The position numbers were made by a program, and so were the translations under genes. From an uncultured Murdochiella sp. (GTDB taxonomy: Bacteria > Bacillota > Clostridia > Tissierellales > Peptoniphilaceae): DNA of 57,702 nucleotides. Below, piece by piece: positions 26,025 through 34,698 of the stretch (positions are counted from its first letter, which is position 1; every line of letters begins with the position of its first letter). The stretch is from the NCBI RefSeq assembly GCF_902488755.1, contig NZ_CABTXF010000005.1:1-57702 (forward strand). The letters are read 5' to 3'. The notes under the pieces were generated by a model. That model was not told the origin of the DNA, did no database searches, and saw only the letters and a list, made by a program, of their open reading frames with translations.

Positions 26025-26135
26025 TGGGATAAAGGTATAATTGCTGATATTGTCGGAGATACTATCGGTTCAGAAAAAACTTATAAAAGTTATGAGCTTG
26101 AGACGAAAACAACAAAAACAGGGATTGGGAATTAA
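26025..26135 (+). pseudogene. Remnant of an AT-rich coding sequence
   Basis: An in-frame 36-codon stretch begins after a stop at 26022, has no start codon, and ends in TAA at 26133-26135. It reads WDKGIIADIVGDTIG then SEKTYKSYELETKTTKTG and ends IGN. Composition matches the orphan gene, so it may be the tail of a gene acquired with it and then deleted. The family is not recognisable. Confidence 0.35.
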
Positions 26136-26148
26136 ATCCGCATGAACA

Positions 26149-26285
26149 CGCGCCGCCACCGTCGCCCCAGCGGCGCACCGCATCGAACCGCGCCGCCAAC
26201 ATTGCGCCCAGCGGCGCACCACATGAAACCGCGCCGCCAACATTGCATCCAGCGGCGCACCACATCGAGATGCACCGCCAGAAAC
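26149..26285 (+). repeat. Right copy of 40/41-bp GC-rich hairpin repeat (three units plus a partial)
   Basis: CGCGCCGCC starts at 26149, 26189 and 26230, with a decayed TGCACCGCC at 26271 (steps 40, 41, 41). Each full unit carries GCGCCGC, about 14 nt, then GCGGCGC, an inverted repeat able to form a hairpin. It abuts the 3' end of the branching-enzyme gene and is the reverse complement of the repeat at 19737-19816. Confidence 0.85.
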
Positions 26286-26302
26286 GGAATCATGCAGCGT
26301 CT

Positions 26303-28507
26303 TTATTTCTTCTTCGCTTTTGCTGCGCGCAGCGCTTGCTGTGCCATTTTTTCAGCACGGCGCATCTGGTCGATGGCTTGCTGTTCTTTTTCATCCACAG
26401 GAAGCGATTCCTGCTCATCGACGTCTAAGTCAACGATGTGTTCCTCTTCGGGAGGAAGTTTTTTCAGCACGACTAAGGTGCGACTGGGCAAGTAGAGGGT
26501 GAGCCCCTGATCCCAGTCAATATCATCCATCGGCTCTGTGTGGTAAAGTACATTTTCGGCGATGCGATCATAACCGCCATAGTCTTTACGGTCACTGGTG
26601 AAGACGACGCGATAGGTGCCTTCTTCGTTCGTCGGAAAACGCAAGCTTTCGTACGAATTTTGAGGATGGAAATTGTAGACAAAGAGAAGGTTGTTCTTGC
26701 GGTAGACAATTACTTTGCGGTCTTCGTAGATACGGATGTATTGTAATCCCTGGGAACTAAAGACCTTCTCTTTTTTCGCAAAACGAAGCATATCGCGGTC
26801 AAACGTGGAAAGATAGTCGTATTTCAGCTCTTCATCAAGCATGAGATGCCACTGGCGACGCGCGTAATGGAAACTCCAGCCGTTGCCTTCACGCGGAAAA
26901 TCAATCCATTCGGGATGCCCGAATTCATTGCCCATGAAATTGAGATAGCCGTCCTGACCGGTCGTCAGGGTGATAAAGCGCATCATCTTGTGCAAGGCAA
27001 TGGCGCGATCAATGATGAAATTGTCGTCGTCCTTACGCATATGCCAGTAGGCTTGCTCATCCGCCAACCAGAAAAATAGCGTTTTATCGCCTACCAACGC
27101 CTGATCATGGCTTTCGGTATAGGCGATTTTCTTTTCTTTCGGACGACGTGTGGTCAACTCATAGTAAATTTTGTGCATGGACCAGTCATAATCATTGGTC
27201 TGCATGAGTTTGACCCATAAATCGGGAATGCCGAGGGAAAGACGATAATCAAAACCGATGCCGCAGCTCTCCGGAGGCAGGCATAATCCCGGCATTCCAC
27301 TCATATCTTCCGCAATGAGTACCGCGTCCCGATTGATTTCATGGACAAGCTCGGTGGCAAGGGTCAGATACGAAACAGCGTCAATGTTGGTATTGAGCGA
27401 AAAGTATTTGTCGTAGGTATCAAATGCCGTGCCAAGCCCATGGTCGTGGAAAAGCATCGAGGTAATCCCATCAAAGCGGAAACCATCCAAATGGTATTCT
27501 TCCATCCAGTATTTTAGATTGGAAAGCAGGAAATGCAGCACTTCCGGTTTACCGTAATCAAAGCACATGGAATCCCATGCGCGATGAAAGCCGGCATTGC
27601 CCGAAAGGAAAAACTGTTCCTGCGTACCGTCAAATTGGTTGATGCCTTCCACCGTATTTTTCACCGCGTGGGAATGGACGAGATCCATATAAACACTCAA
27701 GCCGAGCTGATGCGCGGAGTCTACGAGATACTTGAAGTCGTCCGGCGTTCCGAACCAGCTGGAAACGGCAAAGAAATTGGAAACGTGATAACCGAAGCTG
27801 CCGTAATAAGGATGCTGCATGATTGCCATGAGCTGAACAGCCGTGTATCCGGCACGCTTAATTTTCGGCAGGGTAAATTCCACAAATTGACGGAAAGAGC
27901 TGATTACACCCTCTTCCTGGGCAATACCGACGTGCGCTTCATAGATGAGCGGTGCGCCTTTGGCAGGTTTGAAATCTTGGTCTTCCCAGGCATACTCTTC
28001 TTCGGGAGCCCAAACAATGCCCATCCAGTCAACCGAACCGTCCGCATGAACTTCCTGTTCCACGCGACGGCAATAGAGCGGAATCTTAAAGTGGTCTTCG
28101 TAATCGTATTGCACCATCACTTTAATGCGCTGTCCATGCTTGAGAGCATCATGCCCTTCAAGACGGATTTCCCAGTCGCCGTTTTCATTGCGATGCAAGG
28201 GATGCGTATAGCGCTGCCATTGATTGAAATCGCCTACTAAAAACAGGAGATGCGCAGCCGGTGCCCATTCGCGGTATACCCAGCCGGTTTCCGTGCGATG
28301 AAAGCCGTAATAATGATGTCCGTTAGCAAATTCACGCAGGCTTCCGTCCTCGCCCAACAAAAGATGCCGTTTGGTTTCGAGGTTATCCATGCGGAGCTTG
28401 AGGTCATTCCGATAGGTATTCAGCCATGGATCAAGATGAAGAATCTTTTCCATTGCTTCTTCACGCCGCTCTTCAAATCCTTTGTGACGCAAATCTTTCG
28501 CCGCCAT
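26303..28507 (-). CDS. glgB: 1,4-alpha-glucan branching enzyme, GH13_8 (eukaryote-like) type
   Basis: A 734-residue enzyme that makes alpha-1,6 branches in glycogen-like glucan. After a helical N-terminus, a CBM48-like domain (YGFHRTETGWVYREWAPAA region, about 68-150) leads into the GH13 barrel. The nucleophile aspartate is in DGFRFDGITSML near 346, the acid/base glutamate in LIAEDMSG near 400, and the transition-state pair in ESHDQALVG near 466. The DGFRFDG-TSML block is typical of the eukaryote-like GH13_8 branch found in some anaerobes, not of classical bacterial GlgB. A charged C-terminal extension ends in AKAKKK. A GGAAGGGAG site precedes ATG. No glgA, glgC or glgP is adjacent. It diverges from the phosphofructokinase gene. 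Confidence 0.9.
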   Translation of the reverse strand: MAAKDLRHKGFEERREEAMEKILHLDPWLNTYRNDLKLRMDNLETKRHLLLGEDGSLREFANGHHYYGFHRTETGWVYREWAPAAHLLFLVGDFNQWQRYTHPLHRNENGDWEIRLEGHDALKHGQRIKVMVQYDYEDHFKIPLYCRRVEQEVHADGSVDWMGIVWAPEEEYAWEDQDFKPAKGAPLIYEAHVGIAQEEGVISSFRQFVEFTLPKIKRAGYTAVQLMAIMQHPYYGSFGYHVSNFFAVSSWFGTPDDFKYLVDSAHQLGLSVYMDLVHSHAVKNTVEGINQFDGTQEQFFLSGNAGFHRAWDSMCFDYGKPEVLHFLLSNLKYWMEEYHLDGFRFDGITSMLFHDHGLGTAFDTYDKYFSLNTNIDAVSYLTLATELVHEINRDAVLIAEDMSGMPGLCLPPESCGIGFDYRLSLGIPDLWVKLMQTNDYDWSMHKIYYELTTRRPKEKKIAYTESHDQALVGDKTLFFWLADEQAYWHMRKDDDNFIIDRAIALHKMMRFITLTTGQDGYLNFMGNEFGHPEWIDFPREGNGWSFHYARRQWHLMLDEELKYDYLSTFDRDMLRFAKKEKVFSSQGLQYIRIYEDRKVIVYRKNNLLFVYNFHPQNSYESLRFPTNEEGTYRVVFTSDRKDYGGYDRIAENVLYHTEPMDDIDWDQGLTLYLPSRTLVVLKKLPPEEEHIVDLDVDEQESLPVDEKEQQAIDQMRRAEKMAQQALRAAKAKKK

Positions 28508-28549
28508 ACGTTACTCCCTTCCGGATTGGTGCTTTTCTTGTCTCTTCAC

Positions 28550-28558
28550 AGTATAGCA
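28550..28558 (-). promoter_or_regulatory. Possible extended -10 for the branching-enzyme gene
   Basis: On the minus strand TGCTATACT gives an extended -10 about 45 nt before the start codon. No clear -35 is visible. Confidence 0.4.
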
Positions 28559-28723
28559 CGTCTCTCTGCTCTGCGTTTTATGCCGAAGGGCGCAGACGGG
28601 GCGTGTTAGTTCGACCTGCCGAGGGATGCGCAATCTCTTCCCCTTGCGGCGTATGCAGGGTGCGGCGACGCGGGGGCTATGATAAAATAACAGCATCATT
28701 GGGCAGGGAACACGGAGGAAGCT

Positions 28724-29812
28724 ATGAAAAAAAGAATCGGAATTTTAACCAGCGGTGGCGACTGCCAGAGTCTCAATGCCACCATGCGCGGCTTTGCCAA
28801 GGCGCTGTTTCGCCTGAACCCCGACGCAACCATTTATGGTTTTGTGAACGGCTATTGGGGGCTGATGTATAACGAATATGTAGAGATGAGTGCCGATCAG
28901 TTTTCCGGATTATTGACGCGCGGCGGAACGATATTGGGTACCAGCCGCCAGAGTTTTAAGGAAATGGGCAATCCGGATGAAAACGGCATGAATAAAATCG
29001 AGCTGATGAAAGGCACGTATGCTCGTCTGAAGTTGGATGCGCTGGTTGTTTTAGGCGGAAACGGATCGATTAAGTCGGCGCAGCTTCTATCCGAAAACGG
29101 CTTAAATGTCGTTGCTTTGCCCAAGACCATCGACAACGATTTATACGGGACAGAGCTGACCTTCGGCTTCCACTCCGCATTGGAAGTGGCGACCAATGCG
29201 ATTGATTGCGTGCATACCACTGCCGCCTCGCACAGCCGTGTTTTTATCGTCGAAATAATGGGGCATAAAGTGGGTTGGCTGACGCTATACGCCGGCATTG
29301 CGGGCGGAGCGGACATCATCCTGTTACCGGAGATTCCGTATTCCGTAGATGCCATTTGTCGTGGCATTGCCCGTCGCCGCAGTCAGGATCATCGTTTTAC
29401 CATCATTGCCGTCGCGGAAGGCGCAAAATCAGTGGAAGAGGCGCAGCTAAGCAAAAAGGAATACAAAAAGACTCTTTCGCAACGAACAACGACCTCTGTG
29501 GCGTATCATTTAGCAGAGGAGATTGAAAAGCATATTCAAGCGGAAGTGCGTGTCACCGTTCCGGGGCACATGCAGCGCGGCGGATCGCCGACCCCGTATG
29601 ATCGCTTAGTTGCGACACGCTGCGGCGCGGCAGGCGCAGAAGCTGTCATGAAAGGAAAATTTGGTGTTCTCGTAGTGTTCAAAAAGGGAGAAACCAGCAC
29701 GATTCCGCTCAGTGAGACAGCAGGGAAATTAAAGGCGGTGCCGACGGATCATCCGCTCATTCGCGAAGCGCGATCGGTGGGCATTAGCTTCGGGTCGGAA
29801 GACGACGAGTAA
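28724..29812 (+). CDS. 6-phosphofructokinase family enzyme
   Basis: A 362-residue phosphofructokinase that should phosphorylate fructose 6-phosphate in glycolysis. The nucleotide loop is SGGDCQSLNATM (10-21), the phosphate donor site GGNGS (111-115) and the catalytic loop PKTIDND (133-139, with D137 as probable base). EIMGHKVGWL replaces the usual MGRxxGW, so the substrate arginine is not at its usual place. Donor choice is ambiguous: glycine at the GGxGS position favours ATP, while lysine in PKTIDND is usual in PPi-dependent enzymes but also in some ATP-dependent long forms. A GGAGGAA site precedes ATG. It diverges from glgB, which suggests a link between storage glucan and glycolysis. Confidence 0.85.
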   Translation: MKKRIGILTSGGDCQSLNATMRGFAKALFRLNPDATIYGFVNGYWGLMYNEYVEMSADQFSGLLTRGGTILGTSRQSFKEMGNPDENGMNKIELMKGTYARLKLDALVVLGGNGSIKSAQLLSENGLNVVALPKTIDNDLYGTELTFGFHSALEVATNAIDCVHTTAASHSRVFIVEIMGHKVGWLTLYAGIAGGADIILLPEIPYSVDAICRGIARRRSQDHRFTIIAVAEGAKSVEEAQLSKKEYKKTLSQRTTTSVAYHLAEEIEKHIQAEVRVTVPGHMQRGGSPTPYDRLVATRCGAAGAEAVMKGKFGVLVVFKKGETSTIPLSETAGKLKAVPTDHPLIREARSVGISFGSEDDE

Positions 29813-29845
29813 ACAAAGCAAAACGAAAACGAAAGGAGGAAGAGG

Positions 29846-30766
29846 TTGCGAAACGAAGAGTATAAGCCCATCGCAAGAGAGGATCGAACGAGACGCATGG
29901 AACGTCCTCCGACGGTTAAGGCGGCAGGCAATAAAACGTATCTGCAAAAGATAAAACCGATTCGTCCGGATGCGCCGGGCACGACGGCGGCAAAGAAGAA
30001 ACCGGCGGCAGGCACAAAAAAGAATGCTGCTCCCAAGCCTCTTCCGCGCGGTTCGCAAAGCGATACACCGGCAATGGATGCGCTGATTCGTAAAACCGAA
30101 GCCGAAGAGCTGCGCAAGCGGCGTGAAGCGGAAAAACGCCGTCAAGAGGCAGAAAAGTGCCATCGTCAAGCCGGCGTGAGCGCGGCGAAGAGCCGAACCA
30201 ACCAAGTCGGCAAGTCCCCGAATGGGCATCCGTCCCAACGAATGGATGCCAAAAAGGGCGCATCCGATGAAAAATCAGGATCTTCCCGTATGCTGATTTC
30301 GGTGGCGAGCGTCGCCTTTTTGTTGCTGATTCTTTGGTTTGCTGCGTCGTTCTTTATTGATGCGATGAGCGATCACACGGTCGGAGACGTTCGGGAATCC
30401 TCATCGATACAGGAAAGTGATACGGAAGCCCCACAAGAGTCCTCGGCTGCGCAAAGTAGTGACGCTGCACAATCCAGCGAAGAAGAGGAAAGCATCAAGC
30501 CGCTTACGGAAGGCGACGCGGATTATCAGAAACCGGACACCTGGATCGGAAAGACGTTCTTGGTGGAAGATGATGCCAATGTCCGCAGTGACGGCGGTAC
30601 ACAGAACAGCATTCTCTTTACGGTAAATCCGGGCGAAAAATTCATCGTCAAACAGGCAAAAATGGTGGATGATGCGGCCTGGGTGCAAGGCATTGCCGTA
30701 AAAAAGGACGGCACAAAACAGGAAGGCTGGATTTACTCGTACTGTCTCGGCAATAAGCCGCAGTAA
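29846..30766 (+). CDS. Membrane-anchored bacterial SH3-domain protein
   Basis: A 306-residue protein beginning at TTG, chosen because AAGGAGG lies 6 nt upstream and no ATG is as well placed. Residues 1-145 are cytoplasmic, Arg/Lys/Ala/Pro-rich and partly helical (KTEAEELRKRREAEKRRQE). One membrane helix follows at about 150-172, then a Ser/Glu-rich linker. The extracellular C-terminal domain (about 225-306) has the look of a bacterial SH3 domain (DDANVRSDGGTQNSILFTVNPG). Such domains often bind cell wall, so a sensor or wall-tethering role is possible. It lies 22 nt upstream of the NAD synthetase gene. No specific family recognised. Confidence 0.75.
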   Translation: MRNEEYKPIAREDRTRRMERPPTVKAAGNKTYLQKIKPIRPDAPGTTAAKKKPAAGTKKNAAPKPLPRGSQSDTPAMDALIRKTEAEELRKRREAEKRRQEAEKCHRQAGVSAAKSRTNQVGKSPNGHPSQRMDAKKGASDEKSGSSRMLISVASVAFLLLILWFAASFFIDAMSDHTVGDVRESSSIQESDTEAPQESSAAQSSDAAQSSEEEESIKPLTEGDADYQKPDTWIGKTFLVEDDANVRSDGGTQNSILFTVNPGEKFIVKQAKMVDDAAWVQGIAVKKDGTKQEGWIYSYCLGNKPQ

Positions 30767-30788
30767 GGGATACGATGGAGGAGGAATT

Positions 30789-32798
30789 ATGCGAGGTTGG
30801 ATACGAGTAGCGGCGGCGACGCCTCCTTTGCATCCTGCCGATCCGCAGGCGAATGCGGAAGAAATTCGGCAGGTGCTTTGCGAAGCGGACGAACGAGGGG
30901 CGGATGTTGTTGTGCTTCCGGCGTGTGCTTTCACGGGAGCCACCCTCGGCGATCTTTTTTCGTTGCAGACGCTGCAGACAGCAACGGAAGATGCGCTGGA
31001 CGCTATCGTAGAAGCCAGTCGAAACACCCATCCCACGTTGGTGACAAGCGTTGTTCGCCTTGTAGAGAACCAATGGACGGAACAAATTGTGGTGGTGCAA
31101 AACGGGATGTGTCGGAATACGGATCGTTTTTCCTTCCGAAATCGCTATGACGGTTCATTGCTCTGTCGCTGTGCGGTGTCTACGCTGTATTCTTTGCCCT
31201 CTGCCAAGATGGACGAGGTGTTGCAAGAAGAGACCCATCTGCTGCTGATTCCGGCAGCCATTCCTGCGCAGGTAGGGCAGGCGAGTCGCCTTGCGCAACA
31301 GATTACGGCATTTTCCGCTCGTGGTTTGGGCGTGGCGCTTGCCGGTGCAGGAGAACAGGAAACCGGCATAGATACGCTATACGCCGGGGATCGCCTTTTA
31401 GCGGAAAACGGACGATTGGTGGCAGATGGCGGAACACTGGGACGCGATCCGTTTTTCTACGGCACGGAGCGCATTGCGCAAGCCCCTCTTGCTAAGGATG
31501 CGGCGCATCGTGATGAGGCAAATCTTGACGAGATAAATCTTGACGCAAAGTCTCGTCTTGGCGCAAAACAGCCGCTTCCCGATGCGGTGTTGGGGGAAAG
31601 TGCCGTTTATTATGATTTTGATTTGGATGAAATCGCGGCAAGCTGTGCGGAACAGGAAAATACCGACATCGTATTTACCACGCATGGCGAAGCGACAAGA
31701 ATGGACAGCACAATAAGAGAAACGATACGCAAAGAGGCGGAAAACGCAGAAGAAGATCCGCTTTCCCTGCCCTTGACACCACGTCGGCACGCCGAATGGT
31801 GTGTTGTCGATTCCGCGCCGTTTGTGGTGCATACTGCACAAGAATGCGAAGAAATTCTTCAGATACAAGCTCGTGCGCTGGCGCGGCGGATGCGGCACGT
31901 GAAGACCCGTCAGGCGTGGATTGGTCTTTCCGGCGGTTTAGATTCCACGTTGGCATTCTTGGTGACTTTGCGCGCGTTTGCCCTCGACGGATGGGATAAA
32001 CAAGGCATTCATCTCATCAGTATGCCGGCTTTTGGCACGGGTAAGCGCACGCGAAGCAATGCGGCGGCGTTGGGCGAGCTTTCCGGCTGCGATTTTCGGG
32101 AGATATCGCTTACGCCGGTGTTGGAATGTCATTTTCAGGACATCGGTCTTGCGGAAGGAGACCGCTCGGTTGCTTTTGAAAATGCACAGGCGCGGGAACG
32201 CACCCAGATTCTCATGGATTTGGCGAATTTGCACGGCGGACTTCACGTCGGCACCGGTGATTTTTCGGAAAGTGCGCTCGGCTGGTCTACCTTTAATGGC
32301 GACCATATGGCGATGTTCTCGGTAAATGGATCCATTCCCAAAACGCTGGTGCAGGCACTCGTCGCCTATGAGGCAAAGCGTCTTCCTGCTTTCCGGACGG
32401 TGTTGGAAGATATACTGCAAACGCCGATTTCTCCGGAGCTGTTACCGGGCGAGGAAGGCGAGATTGCGCAAAAGACGGAAGAAGTCATCGGTCCTTATGC
32501 CATTCATGATTTTTATCTCTATTATTTCCTGCGCTATCGCTATGCGCCTGACAAGCTGCTGGCATTAGCGCAGAAAGCGTTCGCGGACGGCTATTCTACC
32601 GCCACCCTGCTCTTTGTTTTGCGTAAAATGCTGTCGCGCTTCTTCGCCAGTCAGTTTAAGCGATCGGTCATGGTGGATGGCATTTCGGTGGGACCGATTT
32701 CGCTTTCTCCGCGCGGCGGATGGCGTATGCCTTCCGATGTGCAGGCGACCGCTTGGCTTTCAGCGGTGGATCGTTTAGAGGAAGAGGGGGAATGGTAA
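30789..32798 (+). CDS. nadE: NAD+ synthetase with degenerate glutaminase domain
   Basis: A 669-residue two-domain enzyme. The C-terminal synthetase half is intact: P-loop SGGLDSTLAF (about 381), then GTGDFSESALGWSTFNGDHM and VNGSIPKTLV. It should convert deamido-NAD to NAD. The N-terminal nitrilase-fold half (about 5-260) normally hydrolyses glutamine with a Glu-Lys-Cys triad, but here all three signatures are changed. The PELxLTGY block reads LPACAFTG with Ala45 for Glu. The lysine block reads DRFSFRNRYDG. The ICEDLW cysteine block reads LLIPAAIPA. The frame is open, so this is loss of residues rather than a frameshift, and use of free ammonia is inferred. GGAGGAGG precedes ATG. tmk overlaps its stop. 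Confidence 0.9.
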   Translation: MRGWIRVAAATPPLHPADPQANAEEIRQVLCEADERGADVVVLPACAFTGATLGDLFSLQTLQTATEDALDAIVEASRNTHPTLVTSVVRLVENQWTEQIVVVQNGMCRNTDRFSFRNRYDGSLLCRCAVSTLYSLPSAKMDEVLQEETHLLLIPAAIPAQVGQASRLAQQITAFSARGLGVALAGAGEQETGIDTLYAGDRLLAENGRLVADGGTLGRDPFFYGTERIAQAPLAKDAAHRDEANLDEINLDAKSRLGAKQPLPDAVLGESAVYYDFDLDEIAASCAEQENTDIVFTTHGEATRMDSTIRETIRKEAENAEEDPLSLPLTPRRHAEWCVVDSAPFVVHTAQECEEILQIQARALARRMRHVKTRQAWIGLSGGLDSTLAFLVTLRAFALDGWDKQGIHLISMPAFGTGKRTRSNAAALGELSGCDFREISLTPVLECHFQDIGLAEGDRSVAFENAQARERTQILMDLANLHGGLHVGTGDFSESALGWSTFNGDHMAMFSVNGSIPKTLVQALVAYEAKRLPAFRTVLEDILQTPISPELLPGEEGEIAQKTEEVIGPYAIHDFYLYYFLRYRYAPDKLLALAQKAFADGYSTATLLFVLRKMLSRFFASQFKRSVMVDGISVGPISLSPRGGWRMPSDVQATAWLSAVDRLEEEGEW

Positions 32799-33430
32799 TG
32801 CGCGGTTTTTTCATCGCTCTCGAGGGTTCTGACGGGTCGGGAAAGACCACGGTGCTAAAGGGCATTAAAGCGCGTTTTGCACAGAAAGAGATTCCGGTGC
32901 TGTACACGCGCGAACCGGGCGGAACGCCCATTGCCGAAAAAATACGCGCTATTTTGTTAGACCCTGCGCATCAGGAAATGGCACCCATGACGGAAGCGCT
33001 CCTCTATGCCGCTTCTCGTTCGCAGCATGTGCGCGAAGTGATTTTGCCGGCGTTGGAGGAAGGAAAGATTCTTCTTAGCGATCGCTTTGTATTAAGTTCT
33101 CTTGTTTATCAGGGCATTGCGCGCGGGGTTGGTCTGGAAGAAGTTTCTGCCATCAATCGCTATGCGACAGGCGGTTTAGTGCCGGATTTAACGTTGTTCT
33201 TGGATGTGGATCCTTTGACCGTCCTGCGGCGAAAAGCCGGACGTGTCGAACAGGATCGCTTGGAGAAAGCGGGTGACGCATTTTTTCAAAACGTTTATAA
33301 TGGTTACCAACAGGCATTACGCACGATGGAAAACGTGGTGGTCGTAGATGCGTCTCAGTCGGCGGAGGTGGTCATTTCTTCTGCATGGCAAGCTATTGAG
33401 GATGCTTTATCGACCGGACGAAACCAATAA
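32798..33430 (+). CDS. tmk: Thymidylate kinase
   Basis: A 210-residue nucleotide kinase that converts dTMP to dTDP. The P-loop is EGSDGSGKTT (residues 8-17), the DRx motif is SDRFVLSSLVYQG, and the lid reads RAGRVEQDRLE. The basic residues are placed in the lid rather than the P-loop, as in the Firmicute/E. coli-type lid family. ATG 32798 overlaps the nadE stop (TAATG) with AGAGGGGG 7 nt upstream. ATG 32792 is too close to that site. It begins the conserved tmk-darA-holB-ricT order. Confidence 0.93.
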   Translation: MRGFFIALEGSDGSGKTTVLKGIKARFAQKEIPVLYTREPGGTPIAEKIRAILLDPAHQEMAPMTEALLYAASRSQHVREVILPALEEGKILLSDRFVLSSLVYQGIARGVGLEEVSAINRYATGGLVPDLTLFLDVDPLTVLRRKAGRVEQDRLEKAGDAFFQNVYNGYQQALRTMENVVVVDASQSAEVVISSAWQAIEDALSTGRNQ

Positions 33431-33453
33431 CGCACCAAGAAAGGAGCCACGCG

Positions 33454-33780
33454 ATGAAACTATTGGTCTGTATTGTTCAGGACAGCGATGCTGCACCGTT
33501 AACCGAAGATCTTGTGGAAAATCAGTTCCGCGTTACACGCCTGCCCTCTACCGGCGGATTTCTTAAGAGCGGAAATACAACGTTGCTTCTCGGCGTGGAA
33601 GAGATGCAGGTAGAAGAGGCATTGCATATCATTCGCCGAAACTGCTCTCGTCGTAAGACGATTGCGCCCATGATGAGTCCGCAAATTGATCCCAGCTCCT
33701 ATTCGTCCATTCCGATTGAAATTGAGGTGGGCGGTGCCACCGTATTTCAATTGGATATTGACCAGATGTATCGACTATGA
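33454..33780 (+). CDS. darA: Cyclic di-AMP receptor, PII-like
   Basis: A 108-residue PII-like protein (also called PstA/YaaQ) that binds c-di-AMP as a trimer. The sequence follows the family: MKLLVCIVQDSDA, FRVTRLPSTGGFLKSGNTT, then a B-loop region with CSRRKTIAP and the end GGATVFQLDID. AAGGAGCC precedes ATG. It lies between tmk and holB as in Bacillus, but the YaaR gene that usually follows is missing. The downstream partner of DarA is not known in the family. Confidence 0.93.
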   Translation: MKLLVCIVQDSDAAPLTEDLVENQFRVTRLPSTGGFLKSGNTTLLLGVEEMQVEEALHIIRRNCSRRKTIAPMMSPQIDPSSYSSIPIEIEVGGATVFQLDIDQMYRL

Positions 33781-34685
33781 GCAGACTTGCTTCATCCTCT
33801 TTGCCGCCGGATTGGCGGCAGTTGTTTCCTTCTTCTTCCGAAGAGGTTTCTCATGCTTATCTTATAGAAGGCAATCGAGAGGAAGCGATCGCATTTGCTC
33901 GTGCTTTTGCAGGGCATCTGTTGAAAGAGACAAAGGACGGCTCCGTGGATACCGAACAAGCGTTGGCGTTTCGCGATTTGACGGAGCAAATCGAAGAGAA
34001 AATCTCTATCGCGATGGTGCGCGCGCTGACGGCTTCGTTGTATCAACAGCCGTTAGCGAGTCGCTATCGTGTTTTTTTGTTGGATTATGCGGACAATATG
34101 CGCCAAGAGGCGCAGAATGCACTGTTAAAGGCACTGGAAGAACCGCCTGCCTATCTGGTTTGGATTTTGGTGGCGCAAAACAGTCGAAAGCTGCTCGCCA
34201 CCGTTCGTTCCCGTTGTCGCGTGCTCGTTGTTCCGTCGCATAGAACGATGGCGAACGCTTTGTCTGATGAAGTCTCGCCTTCGTTGTCGGAAGAGCTTTC
34301 CAAGTCCGCGTTATTGACCGAAGAGGAAGAAAAGGCGTTATTTGCTCTGGTTCGCGCCGGATTTGCCGGGCAGGGAGCCGTGGTATTTGATCGTCGGGAC
34401 ACGCTTCTTTCGCTGGTGGAACGCAAGAACGATTCTCTTGATGCGCTCCATGCCCTTTTGGCGGATATGCTACAATATAAAAGCGTAGGAAACGATTCAT
34501 TTTTGACACCGGGACGCCGTGCGCGCGTCCGGGAAAGTGCAGAAAAGGTGACCACGGAAGCGATCAGTATCGCCCTTATGCAACGGGAAGAACTTAGTCG
34601 CCTTTTGGAAGGCAACGTCAATGCGACGATGGCTTGGGAACACTTTTTTCTGCATCTCGGTAGAGAAGAGAATAAAAATAGATAG
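33777..34685 (+). CDS. holB: DNA polymerase III delta' subunit
   Basis: A 302-residue AAA+-like clamp-loader subunit. It has HAYLIEG at the start of the ATPase fold. The P-loop is degenerate (GNREEAIAF without a lysine), as is usual for non-ATP-binding delta'. Then come ADNMRQEAQNALLKALEEPP and the SRC motif at TVRSRCRVL. It starts by ATGA overlap on the darA stop, indicating translational coupling. It is slightly shorter than the Bacillus protein, and the zinc-binding cysteines seen in many delta' subunits are absent. Confidence 0.88.
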   Translation: MSRLASSSLPPDWRQLFPSSSEEVSHAYLIEGNREEAIAFARAFAGHLLKETKDGSVDTEQALAFRDLTEQIEEKISIAMVRALTASLYQQPLASRYRVFLLDYADNMRQEAQNALLKALEEPPAYLVWILVAQNSRKLLATVRSRCRVLVVPSHRTMANALSDEVSPSLSEELSKSALLTEEEEKALFALVRAGFAGQGAVVFDRRDTLLSLVERKNDSLDALHALLADMLQYKSVGNDSFLTPGRRARVRESAEKVTTEAISIALMQREELSRLLEGNVNATMAWEHFFLHLGREENKNR

Positions 34686-34698
34686 TGGGGAATAACGA

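Noticed and set aside
26142..26495. Plus-strand 117-residue frame over the GC repeats and glgB 3' end
   Set aside because: Antisense to a well-supported glgB and made of repeat codons.
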